Shown: positions 45,527 through 54,247, counted from the first letter of the stretch. The stretch: 64,000 nt of DNA from DATJGR01 sp963812255 (GCA_963812255.1 CAWEUM010000003.1:1375535-1439534); one strand, 5' to 3'. Numbers and translations are program-made. Notes: generated from the sequence alone by a model not told the origin.

Positions 45527-46344
45527 CCTCAATACCAGCCAACATTCGCGACAGACTGCTCGAACACGGCTGGCTGCTGATTCCGGACGTGGTTCCGAAG
45601 GCATTGTGCGAACGCTCAACGGCGGCGCTGTGCGAATTCATCGGCGTCGATCCCCAAGATCGGGCGACATGGGCCAACTACGCCGCGCAGGGTCACGGCA
45701 TCGTGCCGCTGCACCATCATCAGGCGCTGTGGGATGTACGACAGTTGCCCGCGCTGCACGAGTTATTCAGCGCCATTTATCAGACCGAAAAGCTGTGGGT
45801 CAGTTTCGATCGCGGCTCGTTCAAGGTGCCGAGCAATTTCCACGAGACGGGCTTCCGAATGAACGCCGTGCATTGGGACGGCGATCCGCGCGTGGACGAG
45901 CCGATGACCGTGCAGGGCCTCGTGTACCTGACCGACACGCCCGTGCAGCAAGGCGCGTTCGCGATGGTGCCGGAGCTGTATCGAACGCTCGACGAATGGC
46001 TCGCGGTGGGCCGCACCGACGAAGAGGCGCGCCGGCCGGATGTGGCGGAATATCCGTTGGTCGGTGTCGGAGGCAGTCAGGGCAGCCTGCTGTTGTGGCA
46101 TCGGCGCATGCCGCACACCAGTCTCGCCAACAATTCCGATCGGCCGCGCCTGGTGCAATACGTCACGATGACGCCGGCCGGTTCGGAGGAATCGAGGCTG
46201 CGCAACGCGCGCGAGTGCAGGGAGAAGCGGCCGCCGGCATGGGCAATTCGTCAGCAGGTTGCCGGTCAGCTCGATCCGGAGCCGGGTCCACCGGTTGAAT
46301 TGACCAGCCTGGGCGCGCGGCTGGCAGGTATCGAGCCCTGGTAG
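45523..46344 (+). CDS. phytanoyl-CoA dioxygenase (PhyH) family protein
   Basis: 273 residues, GTG start inside the upstream stop. RLLEHGWLLIPDVVPKALCE is the typical PhyH opening. VHWDGD gives the iron-binding His and Asp, and LLLWHRRMPHTSLANNSDRP the distal His and the 2-oxoglutarate Arg. So it is an Fe(II)/2-oxoglutarate oxygenase. Its coupling to a sugar-acid cluster is unusual and its substrate is unknown. Confidence 0.85.
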   Translation: MTSIPANIRDRLLEHGWLLIPDVVPKALCERSTAALCEFIGVDPQDRATWANYAAQGHGIVPLHHHQALWDVRQLPALHELFSAIYQTEKLWVSFDRGSFKVPSNFHETGFRMNAVHWDGDPRVDEPMTVQGLVYLTDTPVQQGAFAMVPELYRTLDEWLAVGRTDEEARRPDVAEYPLVGVGGSQGSLLLWHRRMPHTSLANNSDRPRLVQYVTMTPAGSEESRLRNARECREKRPPAWAIRQQVAGQLDPEPGPPVELTSLGARLAGIEPW

Positions 46345-46371
46345 CCGGCGCAACGTCTGCTTGTATTGCGA

Positions 46372-47061
46372 CTACTCAGCGACGAACCGACACACCTCGG
46401 TGATCAAGCTGGCAAGGAAGGCTTTGTGATTCGGCAGCGGCTCCGTGGTCCCTGGCGGCGGCGCGTTCATGAACGAGAAGTGGCCGGCCCCCTCCACGGC
46501 CCGCACCTCGACGGGCATTCGGGCTCCGAGAGCGCGCGTCAGAAACTCGGCCTGCGCCAGAGGCGTGATCGGGTCGTTCGTTCCGGCCCAGGCGAGGATG
46601 GGTGTGCTCACCGCGTCCAACGCACCCGGGGTTTGAAAGAACAGCGTTGCCGGAGCCAACAGCACCAGCCGCGCGAGGCGCTGGTCGGGAACGATCGAGA
46701 GACGTTGGCCGGAACGCGTCCAAACCTGGCCACCTGCTAGAGCGAGTAGCAAAGTGGTGCCGATCGAATGCCCGACGCCGGCGACCGGCAGATGCGGATC
46801 TGCGACGCTGTCCAGGGCGAGCTTCAGTCGGCGGCCGCGCAGCATCAGATCGTGATCGGTGGGATACGGTGAATCGAGTCGCTCGAAGTGGGGCGCAACG
46901 ACCGTCGCGCCGTGCTCGGCGAGAGACGCCAACAGCGGCAGGTGTCGTTCGGGGTTCCCACCACCGCCCACCGCGAACAGCACCGTGCGGGATGGGTTAG
47001 CCGCTTCGAGCACCGTGACCTCAAACGTCTCCGATCCATCTGTCAGCGAACGCTTGGGCAT
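46372..47061 (-). CDS. alpha/beta hydrolase
   Basis: 229 residues. VLFAVGGGGNPERHLPLLAS is the oxyanion region. VAGVGHSIGTTLLLALAGG holds the nucleophile Ser in GHSIG, ILAWAGTNDPITPLAQAEFL the Asp and VEGAGHFSFM the catalytic His. No signal peptide, so cytosolic. Substrate unknown. It converges with the dioxygenase gene. Confidence 0.85.
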   Translation of the reverse strand: MPKRSLTDGSETFEVTVLEAANPSRTVLFAVGGGGNPERHLPLLASLAEHGATVVAPHFERLDSPYPTDHDLMLRGRRLKLALDSVADPHLPVAGVGHSIGTTLLLALAGGQVWTRSGQRLSIVPDQRLARLVLLAPATLFFQTPGALDAVSTPILAWAGTNDPITPLAQAEFLTRALGARMPVEVRAVEGAGHFSFMNAPPPGTTEPLPNHKAFLASLITEVCRFVAE

Positions 47062-47190
47062 GCGGCGATCCTGTCATGAGCGCCGTCGTCACGGCAAGGC
47101 GGGCGTCGTCACGCGCGCTCCGCACACAGCCCTCGCGCAAATTTGCGCAAGCTGGGCAGCGCCCGGATATCGAGCCCTGGTCGCGGCACG

Positions 47191-48405
47191 TCAGCCAAAC
47201 ACGTTCAGGAACACCGTGATGATGATCGCATTCGTAAAGTCGATGAAGAATGCGCCGACCATCGGCGCCACCAGAAATGCCCTCGGCGCCGGACCAAACT
47301 TTTCCACTAAGGCGCCCATCACGGCCATCGCGTTGGCCGTCGTGCCGAGCGTGAAGCCGACGAAGCCGCCGCTCATCACCGCACTCTCGTAGTCGCGGCC
47401 CATCAAACGGAACACGATGCCGGCCGCAACGAGACAGGCAACCAGCAATTGCGCCAGCACAATCACCATCAACGGCAACGCGAGCCCTGCCAATTCCCAC
47501 AGCCTCAAGGTCATCAGCGCGATGACCAGAAACAGCGACAGCGTGACGGCACCGAATTCGTTTATGAACTGCTCGGAGAGGCCGAACCAGTCGGTCACGT
47601 TGTCGAGATTGCGGATCGCCGCAGCGACCAGCATGGCGCCAATGTAGGCCGGCAGCGTGAGCCCCAGCACCGCAAATCCCTGACTGACCCAGCCGCCGAT
47701 CCACATCGCGACCAGTATCGCGGTGAGATTCTTGAGAATGCCCAGCACATCCGTTTCGTCGCCATGTTGAACGACGCGCGCCAGTTCTTCGGCAGGGATT
47801 GGCGCGGCATCGTCGCGCGCGGTTTGCGAGCGCGGATGCGCAAGCTGGTAGCGGTCGACCAACCACGTCCCAATCGGCCCGCCAAACACGCCGCCGAGCA
47901 CGATGCCGGCCATCGCAGCTGCTATGCCGACCGAGGCCGCGCCGGTGACGCCCGCCTGCTCGAACAGCGGCGCGAACGCAAGACCCGTTGCCGGACCGCC
48001 GGTCATCGTCACCGACCCAGCAAGCACACCAAACAGCGGGTGCATGCCGAGCAACGCCGCGCAGAGAACACCTACGACGTTCTGTACCACGACGAACACC
48101 GCGGCGATTGCAAAAAACTTCAGCACCTGCGGGCCACCGATCTTCAACAGCGGCAGACTCGCGCCGAAGCCGATCGTCGTGAAGAACGCGATCATCAGTG
48201 GATTCTGCAAGGACGTATCGAACTGAAACAACGTCACGCCCTGATTGCGCGCAATGAGCACGATGATGGACACGACCATGCCGCCGAGCACCGGCGCCGG
48301 CAGGTTGTAGCGGGCGAAAACCGGCACCGCCCAGCGCAGCACATAGCCGCCCAACAACACGATGCTGCCGAACGCCAACGTCTGGATCAGATCGAGCTCG
48401 AACAC
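47191..48405 (-). CDS. gltS: sodium/glutamate symporter
   Basis: 404 residues with about ten membrane segments in two inverted halves. LVVQNVVGVLCAALLGMHPL, LAGSVTMTGGPATGLAFAPL and VMSGGFVGFTLGTTANAMAV are the re-entrant loop motifs of GltS. VAPMVGAFFIDFTNAIIITV is the last helix. Na+-coupled uptake of glutamate at the inner membrane. Confidence 0.93.
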   Translation of the reverse strand: MFELDLIQTLAFGSIVLLGGYVLRWAVPVFARYNLPAPVLGGMVVSIIVLIARNQGVTLFQFDTSLQNPLMIAFFTTIGFGASLPLLKIGGPQVLKFFAIAAVFVVVQNVVGVLCAALLGMHPLFGVLAGSVTMTGGPATGLAFAPLFEQAGVTGAASVGIAAAMAGIVLGGVFGGPIGTWLVDRYQLAHPRSQTARDDAAPIPAEELARVVQHGDETDVLGILKNLTAILVAMWIGGWVSQGFAVLGLTLPAYIGAMLVAAAIRNLDNVTDWFGLSEQFINEFGAVTLSLFLVIALMTLRLWELAGLALPLMVIVLAQLLVACLVAAGIVFRLMGRDYESAVMSGGFVGFTLGTTANAMAVMGALVEKFGPAPRAFLVAPMVGAFFIDFTNAIIITVFLNVFG

Positions 48406-48601
48406 ACCTCACTCCCCCGCCCTTGCGATCATTCATTTCTTCGTTGGACTCCCCGACGGACAGCCGGATACCCCATTGCGGACGCCTTGATGCCGGATTC
48501 GGGGGCTGACTTCAAGTCGCGATCACCCGACGACGCTTCGCGGCGCTGCACAGATGCGTGGAAAACGGGTATTTTTGCGCGACTGAGAAATTTTTCAGAT
48601 C

Positions 48602-48677
48602 GGGGCCGTAGCTCAGCTGGGAGAGCGCTGCGTTCGCAATGCAGAGGTCAGGGGTTCGATCCCCCTCGGCTCCACCA
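48602..48677 (+). tRNA. tRNA-Ala (anticodon CGC)
   Basis: 76 nt with encoded CCA. Acceptor GGGGCCG/CGGCTCC, D-arm GCTCAGCTGGGAGAGC, anticodon stem CTGCG/TGCAG with loop TTCGCAA (anticodon CGC), T-arm GGGGTTCGATCCCC. An integrase relic begins 46 bp downstream, marking this as the edge of the 48.7-62.7 kb accessory region. Confidence 0.97.
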
Positions 48678-48723
48678 CCACGCAATCCAATGTAGTCCAA
48701 CCAAGGTCAGAAAGCAGGTACCA

Positions 48724-49335
48724 GTGTCAGACGTGCGTGCGCCTGAGCTGCTCGCCTGCTTGCGGCGAGTTGAAGCGCGTGGCGCGCTGGAAACCGCGCA
48801 TAGGACACTTCAAAACTGCGGTCAGATATTCCGCTATGCCGTCGCGACCGGGCGCGCCGAGCGCGATCCGTCAGGTGACTTGCGAGGTGCTCTGCCGCCG
48901 GTGAAAGAAAAGCATCTGGCAAGCACGACAGACCCTGACGCGGTTGCCCAGCTACTGCGAGCCTGCGACGGCTACAAAGGTTCGTTCGTCACACAGTGCG
49001 CGCTACGGCTCGCGCCGCTGGTTTTCGTCAGACCTGGCGAACTGCGGAGAGCCGAATGGGCGGAGATCGACCTGGATCTCGCCGAATGGAATATCTCCGC
49101 AGATCGGATGAAGATGCGAGAGCCGCACCTCGTCCCGCTTTCAAAACAAGCAGTCGCAATTCTGCGTGAGCTTCACGCCTTGACCGGTGCAGGTCGCTAC
49201 GTTTTTCCTGGAGCGCGGACGAGCAGCCGTCCCATGAGCGACAACGCAGTCCTCGCGGCGCTTCGGAGAATGGGCATCGGCAAAGATGAAATGAGCGGAC
49301 ATGGCTTTCGCGCGATGGCCCGCACGATCCTCGAG
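48724..49335 (+). pseudogene. truncated tyrosine integrase (P4-like)
   Basis: From GTG 48724 the frame reads LETAHRTLQNCGQIFRYAVA (core-binding domain), VRPGELRRAEWAEIDLDLAE (catalytic Arg) and MSGHGFRAMARTILEL (HGFR, second catalytic pair). The N-terminal DUF4102 domain before it and the terminal Tyr after it are both missing. At about 49335 the sequence switches to glutathione-transferase coding in another frame. Broken relic of the element integrated at tRNA-Ala. Confidence 0.75.
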
Positions 49336-49619
49336 CTGAGTTCGCGTTCTACATGCCAATTGAGTTTGCTGGCGGGTTCCTTGGAGACGAAGTCGCGGAA
49401 AGTGCCAGGAAGCGAGTTGATAAGACGATGAGGCTTTTCGATCGCGAATTGGAAGCATGTCCTTTCCTGGCAGCCGATTACCTAACCGTGGCGGACATCA
49501 CTACGAAAGTTGCAATTGACTTCGGCATTCGTTTCAACGGAATCGAAATCCCTGGTGACGTTGCCAACTTCCGGCGCTGGCACGAGGAAATGGAATCGAG
49601 ACCGAGTTCCGACTCGTGA
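49336..49619 (+). pseudogene. C-terminal fragment of a glutathione S-transferase
   Basis: FYMPIEFAGGFLGDEVAESA, MRLFDRELEACPFLAADYLT and VADITTKVAIDFGIRFNGIE, then NFRRWHEEMESRPSS: the helical GST C-terminal domain including the N-capping box with the conserved Asp of VADI. No N-terminal domain; it abuts the integrase relic directly. An ATG at 49353 opens a frame of 88 residues, but a lone half-domain is not expected to be functional. Confidence 0.65.
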
Positions 49620-49762
49620 TAAACGGCCGCGCCTGGCCCGATAGCTGACGCTTTTACACGGCTGCGGTAAAGCCGCTTTCGACCCGAAGTGGACGGTCTC
49701 CAATCGCCTTCAACTCGGCAATGAACCCGCCGAATCACATAGCCGTCGCGCAGCGCGCTTCG

Positions 49763-50260
49763 TCAGACCACGCGGGGGCGCGCTTTTACGGCAAATAGAT
49801 GCCCGCTCACCGACTCAATCCATTCTTCCCAAGGAACGTTTCTCGCCATTCCGCTGTATCGTTCCCCGCGTTCGTTCTCCAACTCCCAGAATCCCTCCAG
49901 CGCAGGGTTATCGCGGAGAAATCGGGCGAAATTGCGCGCTTGGATCTGCCCATCATGACCAAGGTTGCGAAAGTTGAGAAACGCAAAAAGCATCGTGGCA
50001 GCTTCACTCCCATATATGCTCCGTAGTCTTTCTCGTTCTACCTCGTTGACGTCGTCCCCGGCATTTGCTCTGACTAGGAGATCCATGTAGTCGAGCCGTT
50101 GATTGTTGAGGTCGACACGTGCTTGCGCTATTCCGGCCGCAATCGAGATGCGCATCGACACCTGCGTCTTGTTCAACTGCACGCCAAAATAAACAATGGT
50201 TATCAGGACACCTATCGAACCCAGCACTTCCCCAATTGCGCCAATTGCGTCCCAGTTCAT
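49763..50260 (-). CDS. small membrane-anchored protein, unknown function
   Basis: 165 residues from the ATG at 50260. IGAIGEVLGSIGVLITIVYF is an N-terminal membrane helix, followed by GVQLNKTQVSMRISIAAG and a helical soluble part ending near VPWEEWIESVSGHLFA. Proteins of this build (IGEILGA...YLA-QIR) are common in marine proteobacteria and unassigned. A second, truncated member lies immediately upstream at 50308-50536. Confidence 0.7.
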   Translation of the reverse strand: MNWDAIGAIGEVLGSIGVLITIVYFGVQLNKTQVSMRISIAAGIAQARVDLNNQRLDYMDLLVRANAGDDVNEVERERLRSIYGSEAATMLFAFLNFRNLGHDGQIQARNFARFLRDNPALEGFWELENERGERYSGMARNVPWEEWIESVSGHLFAVKARPRVV

Positions 50261-50307
50261 AACTCCCCTCCTGTGTGGATCAGGAGAGGCTAACACTCGA
50301 TGTCTTG

Positions 50308-50536
50308 TTATTGCGTGGGGGCTGGCTGCGCCAACAGGTTGTCTACGTAGCGCACCGCTGAATCATCAGCGCTCCTGACCTGCTTCCAGCATTCCCACCA
50401 AACGCGTGAAGCGCCAGTCGAGTACTGATTGCGAATGAATCGGTCAAAGTTCTCGCGCTCATTTCGATTCAATGCCTCGATGTTCGCGATGGTCCCTGCG
50501 CGGTAGAACCACCATGCTTCGTGATAGCGGGTGAAC
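50308..50536 (-). pseudogene. C-terminal half of a second membrane-anchored protein of the same kind, cut by IS3
   Basis: The reverse frame from the IS3 edge (50536) to a TAA at 50308 reads FTRYHEAWWFYRAGTIANIE, ERENFDRFIRNQYSTGASRV and WWECWKQVRSADDSAVRYVD. The composition and the W/Y-rich pattern are those of the C-terminal half of the neighbouring gene's family. The N-terminal half is not found on the far side of the IS, so the site has also been rearranged. Confidence 0.5.
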
Positions 50537-50575
50537 TGAATCGCACCGAGTATTCCGGAGGCTCGTGGGTTTGAG

Positions 50576-50872
50576 TCAAGCCGCCATGGCCGACTCCTGT
50601 TGGCGATAGTACGCCTGTTCCAACTCAGCCGGTGGGACGTTGCCGATCGGTTCCAACAGACGACGGTTGTTGAACCAGTCGACCCACGCGAGGGTCGCGA
50701 ACTCGACGTCCTCCAGGTTTTTCCACGGACCTCGCTGACGGATCAGTTCTGTCTTGTATAACCCGATAATTGTTTCCGCCAGAGCGTTGTCGTAAGAGTC
50801 GCCGACACTGCCGACCGACGGCTCGATTCCGGCTTCCGCCAACCGTTCGGTGTATCGGATCGACAAGTACTG
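50576..50872 (-). pseudogene. IS3 OrfB, C-terminal part (separated by IS30)
   Basis: Reading on from the IS30 edge: QYLSIRYTERLAEAGIEPSV, GSVGDSYDNALAETIIGLYK and WVDWFNNRRLLEPIGNVPPA. This is the last third of the DDE integrase core, with the catalytic Glu in NALAET. It joins in frame to the part at 52325-52933 once the IS30 and one CAG copy are removed (300 residues in all). Confidence 0.85.
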
Positions 50873-52324
50873 CTTAGGTTCAAGGAGTCGTTGCAACACC
50901 GGTTGCTTGAGCTGTGGATAGTAACTCCTCGAGTGCTTCGACTGGCGCCTTCCATCCGAGGGTTTTGCGAGGCCTGCTGTTGAGAGCAGCAGCCACTGCG
51001 TCGAGCTCATGCTCGCCATATCGACTGAGGTCGGTACCCTTCGGAAAGTACTGCCGCAATAGCCCGTTGGTGTTCTCGTTGGTACCCCGTTGCCAAGGAC
51101 TCCGTGGATCGCAGAAGTAAATCGCCAAGCCGGTGTCGATCCGCAACTGTGTATGTTGGGCCATCTCCGCACCCTGATCCCAAGTCAGCGATTTGCGGAG
51201 CTGTTCCGGCAACGTGGCGATCTTCGCAGCGATGGCATCGCGGACAGCTTCGGCACCATGGCCGGCTAGCGCCGGCCCGTTCTTGGCTCTGGTGCTTGAG
51301 GTATGTCCCGCCATCGGCGGCAAATGCAGCAACATCGTGAACCGTGTTGTACGTTCAACCAAGGTGCCGATCGCAGAGCTTTGCAAGCCGATGACTAGGT
51401 CGCCTTCCCAGTGACCAGGTACAGCGCGCTCAGCGACCTCGGCCGGCCGCTGGCTGATCATCACCTCAGGAGCGATGAAGTTTTTTCCGCGCTGCTGTGT
51501 TCTGGCACGTGGCACCCGCAGAGCCCGACCGGTGCGCAGGCATGCGGATAGCTCGCGCCGCAGCGCTCCGCGGCCTTGAACGTAAAGTGATTGGTAGATG
51601 GCTTCGTGGGAGATCCGCATAGTCTCGTCATCGGGGTAGTCGATACGCAGCCGGCGACTGATCTGCTCTGGACTCCAGCAAGTGCCCCACCGTCGGTCCG
51701 CACGGCGGCCGTGACGTCGCCCCCTCCAGGATACGTTGGGTCCCAAGATCGGTCGGCCCTTGGCATCCGTGACCGCGCCTGCAAGCCTGTTTTGCACGTA
51801 GAGTCGCAGTGGTTCGTTCTCCACGAGCTTGGCAGTCTTGGGGCGCTTGGCAGCCCGCTCGGCTTTCCACTGCGCAACCGTAGCGCGGTACTTCAGTGTA
51901 CCGCCACGAGTCTCTGCATTACGACGCAGCTCGCGCGAGATTGTCGAAGGTGATCGGCCTAAGCATCGGGCGATCTCGCGAATTCCACACCCCTGAGCTC
52001 GCAACAATGCAAGCTCCTCGCGCTCACCAAACGACAGATAACGCTTCGAGCCCGGCGCCAAACTGATCGACGGCATTCCACCAGCCTCTCGAAACCACCG
52101 CGTCCCCACCGGCTGCGACACGCCGCACGCTAACGCGGCGGATTCACTCTGCATCCCTTCCGCGATGCACTTCCAAAACGCCTGTCTGGCTTCACGCTGA
52201 TTGACGCATGGCCGACCTGGCGAGCGCATTGGCTCCCGACCTGTCTGCTGCGTTGTCCAACCTCTTGGTCGTCCCATCTAACACCTCCCATCTGGAGATG
52301 TTGCAACGACCGATGGAATCCGCC
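50873..52324 (-). mobile_element. IS30-family element inserted in IS3 orfB
   Basis: 1452 bp flanked by CTG on both sides (50870-50872 and 52325-52327). The ends share GTCGTTGCAAC within an imperfect inverted repeat: the left reads GGTTCAAGGAGTCGTTGCAA and the right, on the other strand, GATTCCATCGGTCGTTGCAA. Deleting the element and one CTG restores orfB exactly, which fixes the insertion site. Contains one transposase gene. Confidence 0.85.
50880..52277 (-). CDS. IS30-family transposase
   Basis: 465 residues. N-terminal helix-turn-helix (YLSFGEREELALLRAQGCGI, REIARCLGRSPSTISRELRR), then the DDE core: PGHWEGDLVIG with the first Asp, LTWDQGAEMAQH with the second, and SPWQRGTNENTNGLLRQYFP with the catalytic Glu region. 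An internal start is possible. Appears intact. Confidence 0.9.
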   Translation of the reverse strand: MGRPRGWTTQQTGREPMRSPGRPCVNQREARQAFWKCIAEGMQSESAALACGVSQPVGTRWFREAGGMPSISLAPGSKRYLSFGEREELALLRAQGCGIREIARCLGRSPSTISRELRRNAETRGGTLKYRATVAQWKAERAAKRPKTAKLVENEPLRLYVQNRLAGAVTDAKGRPILGPNVSWRGRRHGRRADRRWGTCWSPEQISRRLRIDYPDDETMRISHEAIYQSLYVQGRGALRRELSACLRTGRALRVPRARTQQRGKNFIAPEVMISQRPAEVAERAVPGHWEGDLVIGLQSSAIGTLVERTTRFTMLLHLPPMAGHTSSTRAKNGPALAGHGAEAVRDAIAAKIATLPEQLRKSLTWDQGAEMAQHTQLRIDTGLAIYFCDPRSPWQRGTNENTNGLLRQYFPKGTDLSRYGEHELDAVAAALNSRPRKTLGWKAPVEALEELLSTAQATGVATTP

Positions 52325-52933
52325 CTGAACACCGCGGTCACTATGATGTATCAGCGTGTTCTGGTCGGCCGCATCTCGGTCGTAAAGTGCTTGCTCCAAC
52401 GCATCCAGCGCTAAGTCGCTGCGCAGCGAACTCGAGACACGCCAGCCGACGATACGGCGCGCAAACGCATCGATGACGAATGCCACATAGACAAACCCGC
52501 GCCACGTCGCCACGTACGTCAGATCCGACACCCACAGTGCATTTGGCCGATTCACTTTGAAGTCGCGATTGACGCGATCTGCCGGCCGATCAAGGGCTTC
52601 ATCCGGGATCGTGGTCTTGAAACGACGACCACGAACCACACCGCGTAAACCCAGATCATGCATCAGTCGAGTCACAGTGCAGCGCGCAACAGCGATATCT
52701 TCGCGCTTCAGCTGTCGCCAAACCTTGCGCACGCCGTAGACCTGGAAGTTCTCATCCCAAACGCGCTGGATCTCGCCGCGCAATGTCTCGTCACACTGCA
52801 CCCGCGGCGGCAACCGAGTTGGATCGCGACTTCGCGCTTTACGCTCGTAGTACGTCGATGGGGCGATCGGCAGTACCGCACAGATCGGCTCGACCCCATA
52901 CGCCTCTCGATGATCGTCGATAAACGACACCAT
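52325..52933 (-). pseudogene. IS3 OrfB, N-terminal part (separated by IS30)
   Basis: Starts MVSFIDDHREAYGVEPICAV, continues PIAPSTYYERKARSRD and the DDE integrase core PNALWVSDLTYVATWRGFVY with the first Asp. It ends at LIHHSDRGVQ (second Asp) where the IS30 begins. In IS3 elements OrfB is made by a -1 frameshift from OrfA; the gene overlaps the end of orfA by a few bases. Confidence 0.85.
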
Positions 52934-52937
52934 CACT

Positions 52938-53267
52938 TCACTCGGCGCCGTGTGACGTCCAGTCGGACTCCGCCTGGGCAAAATACGCGGACGCCTTGCG
53001 CAAAATCTCGTTCGCTCGGCGCAACTCGCGGTTCTCACGTTCCAACGCCTTGAGTCGGTCGCGATCGTCGCTCGTTACACCCTGACGTCGACCTTGATCT
53101 CGCTCCGCTTGCCGCACCCAGTTGCGCAATGTCTCCGATGTACAGCCGATCTTCGTTGCTATCGAACAGATGGTCGCCCATTGCGAGCTGTGATCTCGTT
53201 CGTGCTCGAAAACCATCCGTACTGCCCGTTCCCGGATCTCCGGGGAATACCTCTTCGACTTGTTCAT
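52938..53267 (-). CDS. IS3 OrfA
   Basis: 109 residues. MNKSKRYSPEIRERAVRMVF and CTSETLRNWVRQAERDQGR form the helix-turn-helix. RDRLKALERENRELRRANEI is the leucine zipper and LRKASAYFAQAE the end where the frameshift into orfB normally occurs. A second, damaged copy of its first third lies at 56611-56741. Confidence 0.9.
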   Translation of the reverse strand: MNKSKRYSPEIRERAVRMVFEHERDHSSQWATICSIATKIGCTSETLRNWVRQAERDQGRRQGVTSDDRDRLKALERENRELRRANEILRKASAYFAQAESDWTSHGAE

Positions 53268-53395
53268 CGCTCCATCCTCTCAAGATATGGAGCCTCCGAA
53301 AATCCCGGTGCGATTCAGGTTGTCTACGCGGTGCTCCTACTACACCTTCGGCAAGTCCCCCGCCAACTTCCGAAGACAAGCAAGCGACCACTCGG

Positions 53396-53703
53396 ATGCT
53401 CGCTGCGGAAGCGCTCCGCTTGAAGCTCGACGAGGTGCTCGGCGCCGTTCACAAGAATAATTTCTCAGCATTGCGCACGGAAACATCACGTTCTCGCGGG
53501 GGCTTGACGGTCGGACATTCTTTGCCTACGACGAGCGCTTTTCCGACACGAAGCGGACGGGGATGTTCAAGGGTTCCGATGAAACGCTCGAGATGCGCAG
53601 CCGTGAATTGCTCGAACACCTGAAAATTCCGATGGCGGAGATCGAGTCACTGAGGGTGGTACAGGAAAGAACGCAGGTCGGTGAGCGCGACGAAGACGGG
53701 TAA
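53396..53703 (+). pseudogene. frameshifted small gene, unknown function
   Basis: One frame from the ATG at 53396 reads MLAAEALRLKLDEVLGAVHK then NNFSAL. A different frame takes over near 53476 with HGNITFSRGLDGRTFFAYDE, FSDTKRTGMFKGSDETLEMR and HLKIPMAEIESLRVVQERTQ, stopping at 53703. Both parts look coding and a single-base indel would join them into a protein of about 100 residues. No family recognised. It runs into the next gene by 23 bp. Confidence 0.45.
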
Positions 53704-54162
53704 AGTGAAACTCGAGCCGATCGAGGCGGGAAAGAAATGGGTGCGGGCCACGCGCGAGATTGACGGGATCCCCGTCTTCTCCTCGCGCGCAACGATCGGA
53801 TTGATGCGCGACGGCTCAGTGGGCTTTTTGGCAGTGCGTTGGCCAGAGATCCCCCCCCCCCCCCAGTTATCGAGACCGCGCGCCGCTATCGCGAGATCGT
53901 GAAAAGGAACTGGAAAGCACCCGACCCCCACGGAGCGCTCGTCGAGTCGGTAACGGCCGGCATACTTCACTCTCCAGCGGCAGCGACCGTGATGGACATC
54001 GTGCCGGCGATTCGCGTGATCTATGCCCCGCTCGACAGACGGCTCGGCAAGAAGCCCGTCGCGTACGTGGATGTGGACGGCAAGCCCGTGACGATGCCGC
54101 GAGTGTTGCTTGCGCCGCCCCGTGTCGAGGGGCAGAAGAAACGGGTCAAGCCCAAGCGCTGA
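53681..54162 (+). pseudogene. small gene out of frame across a run of 14 C (possibly phase-variable)
   Basis: GTG start, MSATKTGKVKLEPIEAGKKW, VRATREIDGIPVFSSRATIG, GSVGFLAVRWPEI, then the C run at 53851-53864. In the present length the frame ends at about 53902. One more C (or two fewer) would join it to VIETARRYREIVKRNWKAPD, ALVESVTAGILHSPAAATVM and LDRRLGKKPVAYVDVDGKPV, giving about 160 residues. The second part is clearly coding. No family recognised. Either a slippage-controlled switch or a dead gene. Confidence 0.55.
53851..53864. repeat. homopolymer of 14 C
   Basis: The only long mononucleotide run in the window, located inside a reading frame exactly where the frame breaks. Such tracts change length by slipped-strand pairing; they are also prone to sequencing and assembly error. 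Confidence 0.9.
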
Positions 54163-54247
54163 GATTGTCGTCGCCCTGACTACGGTCGACATGTCAAGTC
54201 GACTGACGTAGGATGAGATTCTCACGGTCGTACAAGGGGATGCGAAC

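Larger units (their letters stand above)
50537..53317 (-). mobile_element. IS3-family element, interrupted by IS30
   Basis: Ends are inverted repeats: TGAATCGCACCGAGTATTCC at 50537 and, on the other strand from 53317, TGAATCGCACCGGGATTTTC; both continue CGGAGGCTC. Inside are orfA (52938-53267) and orfB (starting 52933), with orfB split by the IS30 at 50873-52324. Without the IS30 it would be about 1.3 kb. No direct repeat flanks the ends (GAAC before, GGTT after), so one side has recombined. Confidence 0.8.

Noticed and set aside
47449..49431. A 660-residue frame running through gltS, tRNA-Ala and the integrase relic
   Set aside because: Only its last 230 residues are real coding (integrase); the rest is the complement of gltS and the tRNA.
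50336..53328. CAGGTTGTCTACG on both sides of the IS3 (near 50336 and 53316)
   Set aside because: A 13-base match is expected by chance in a window this size and it does not abut both IS ends.
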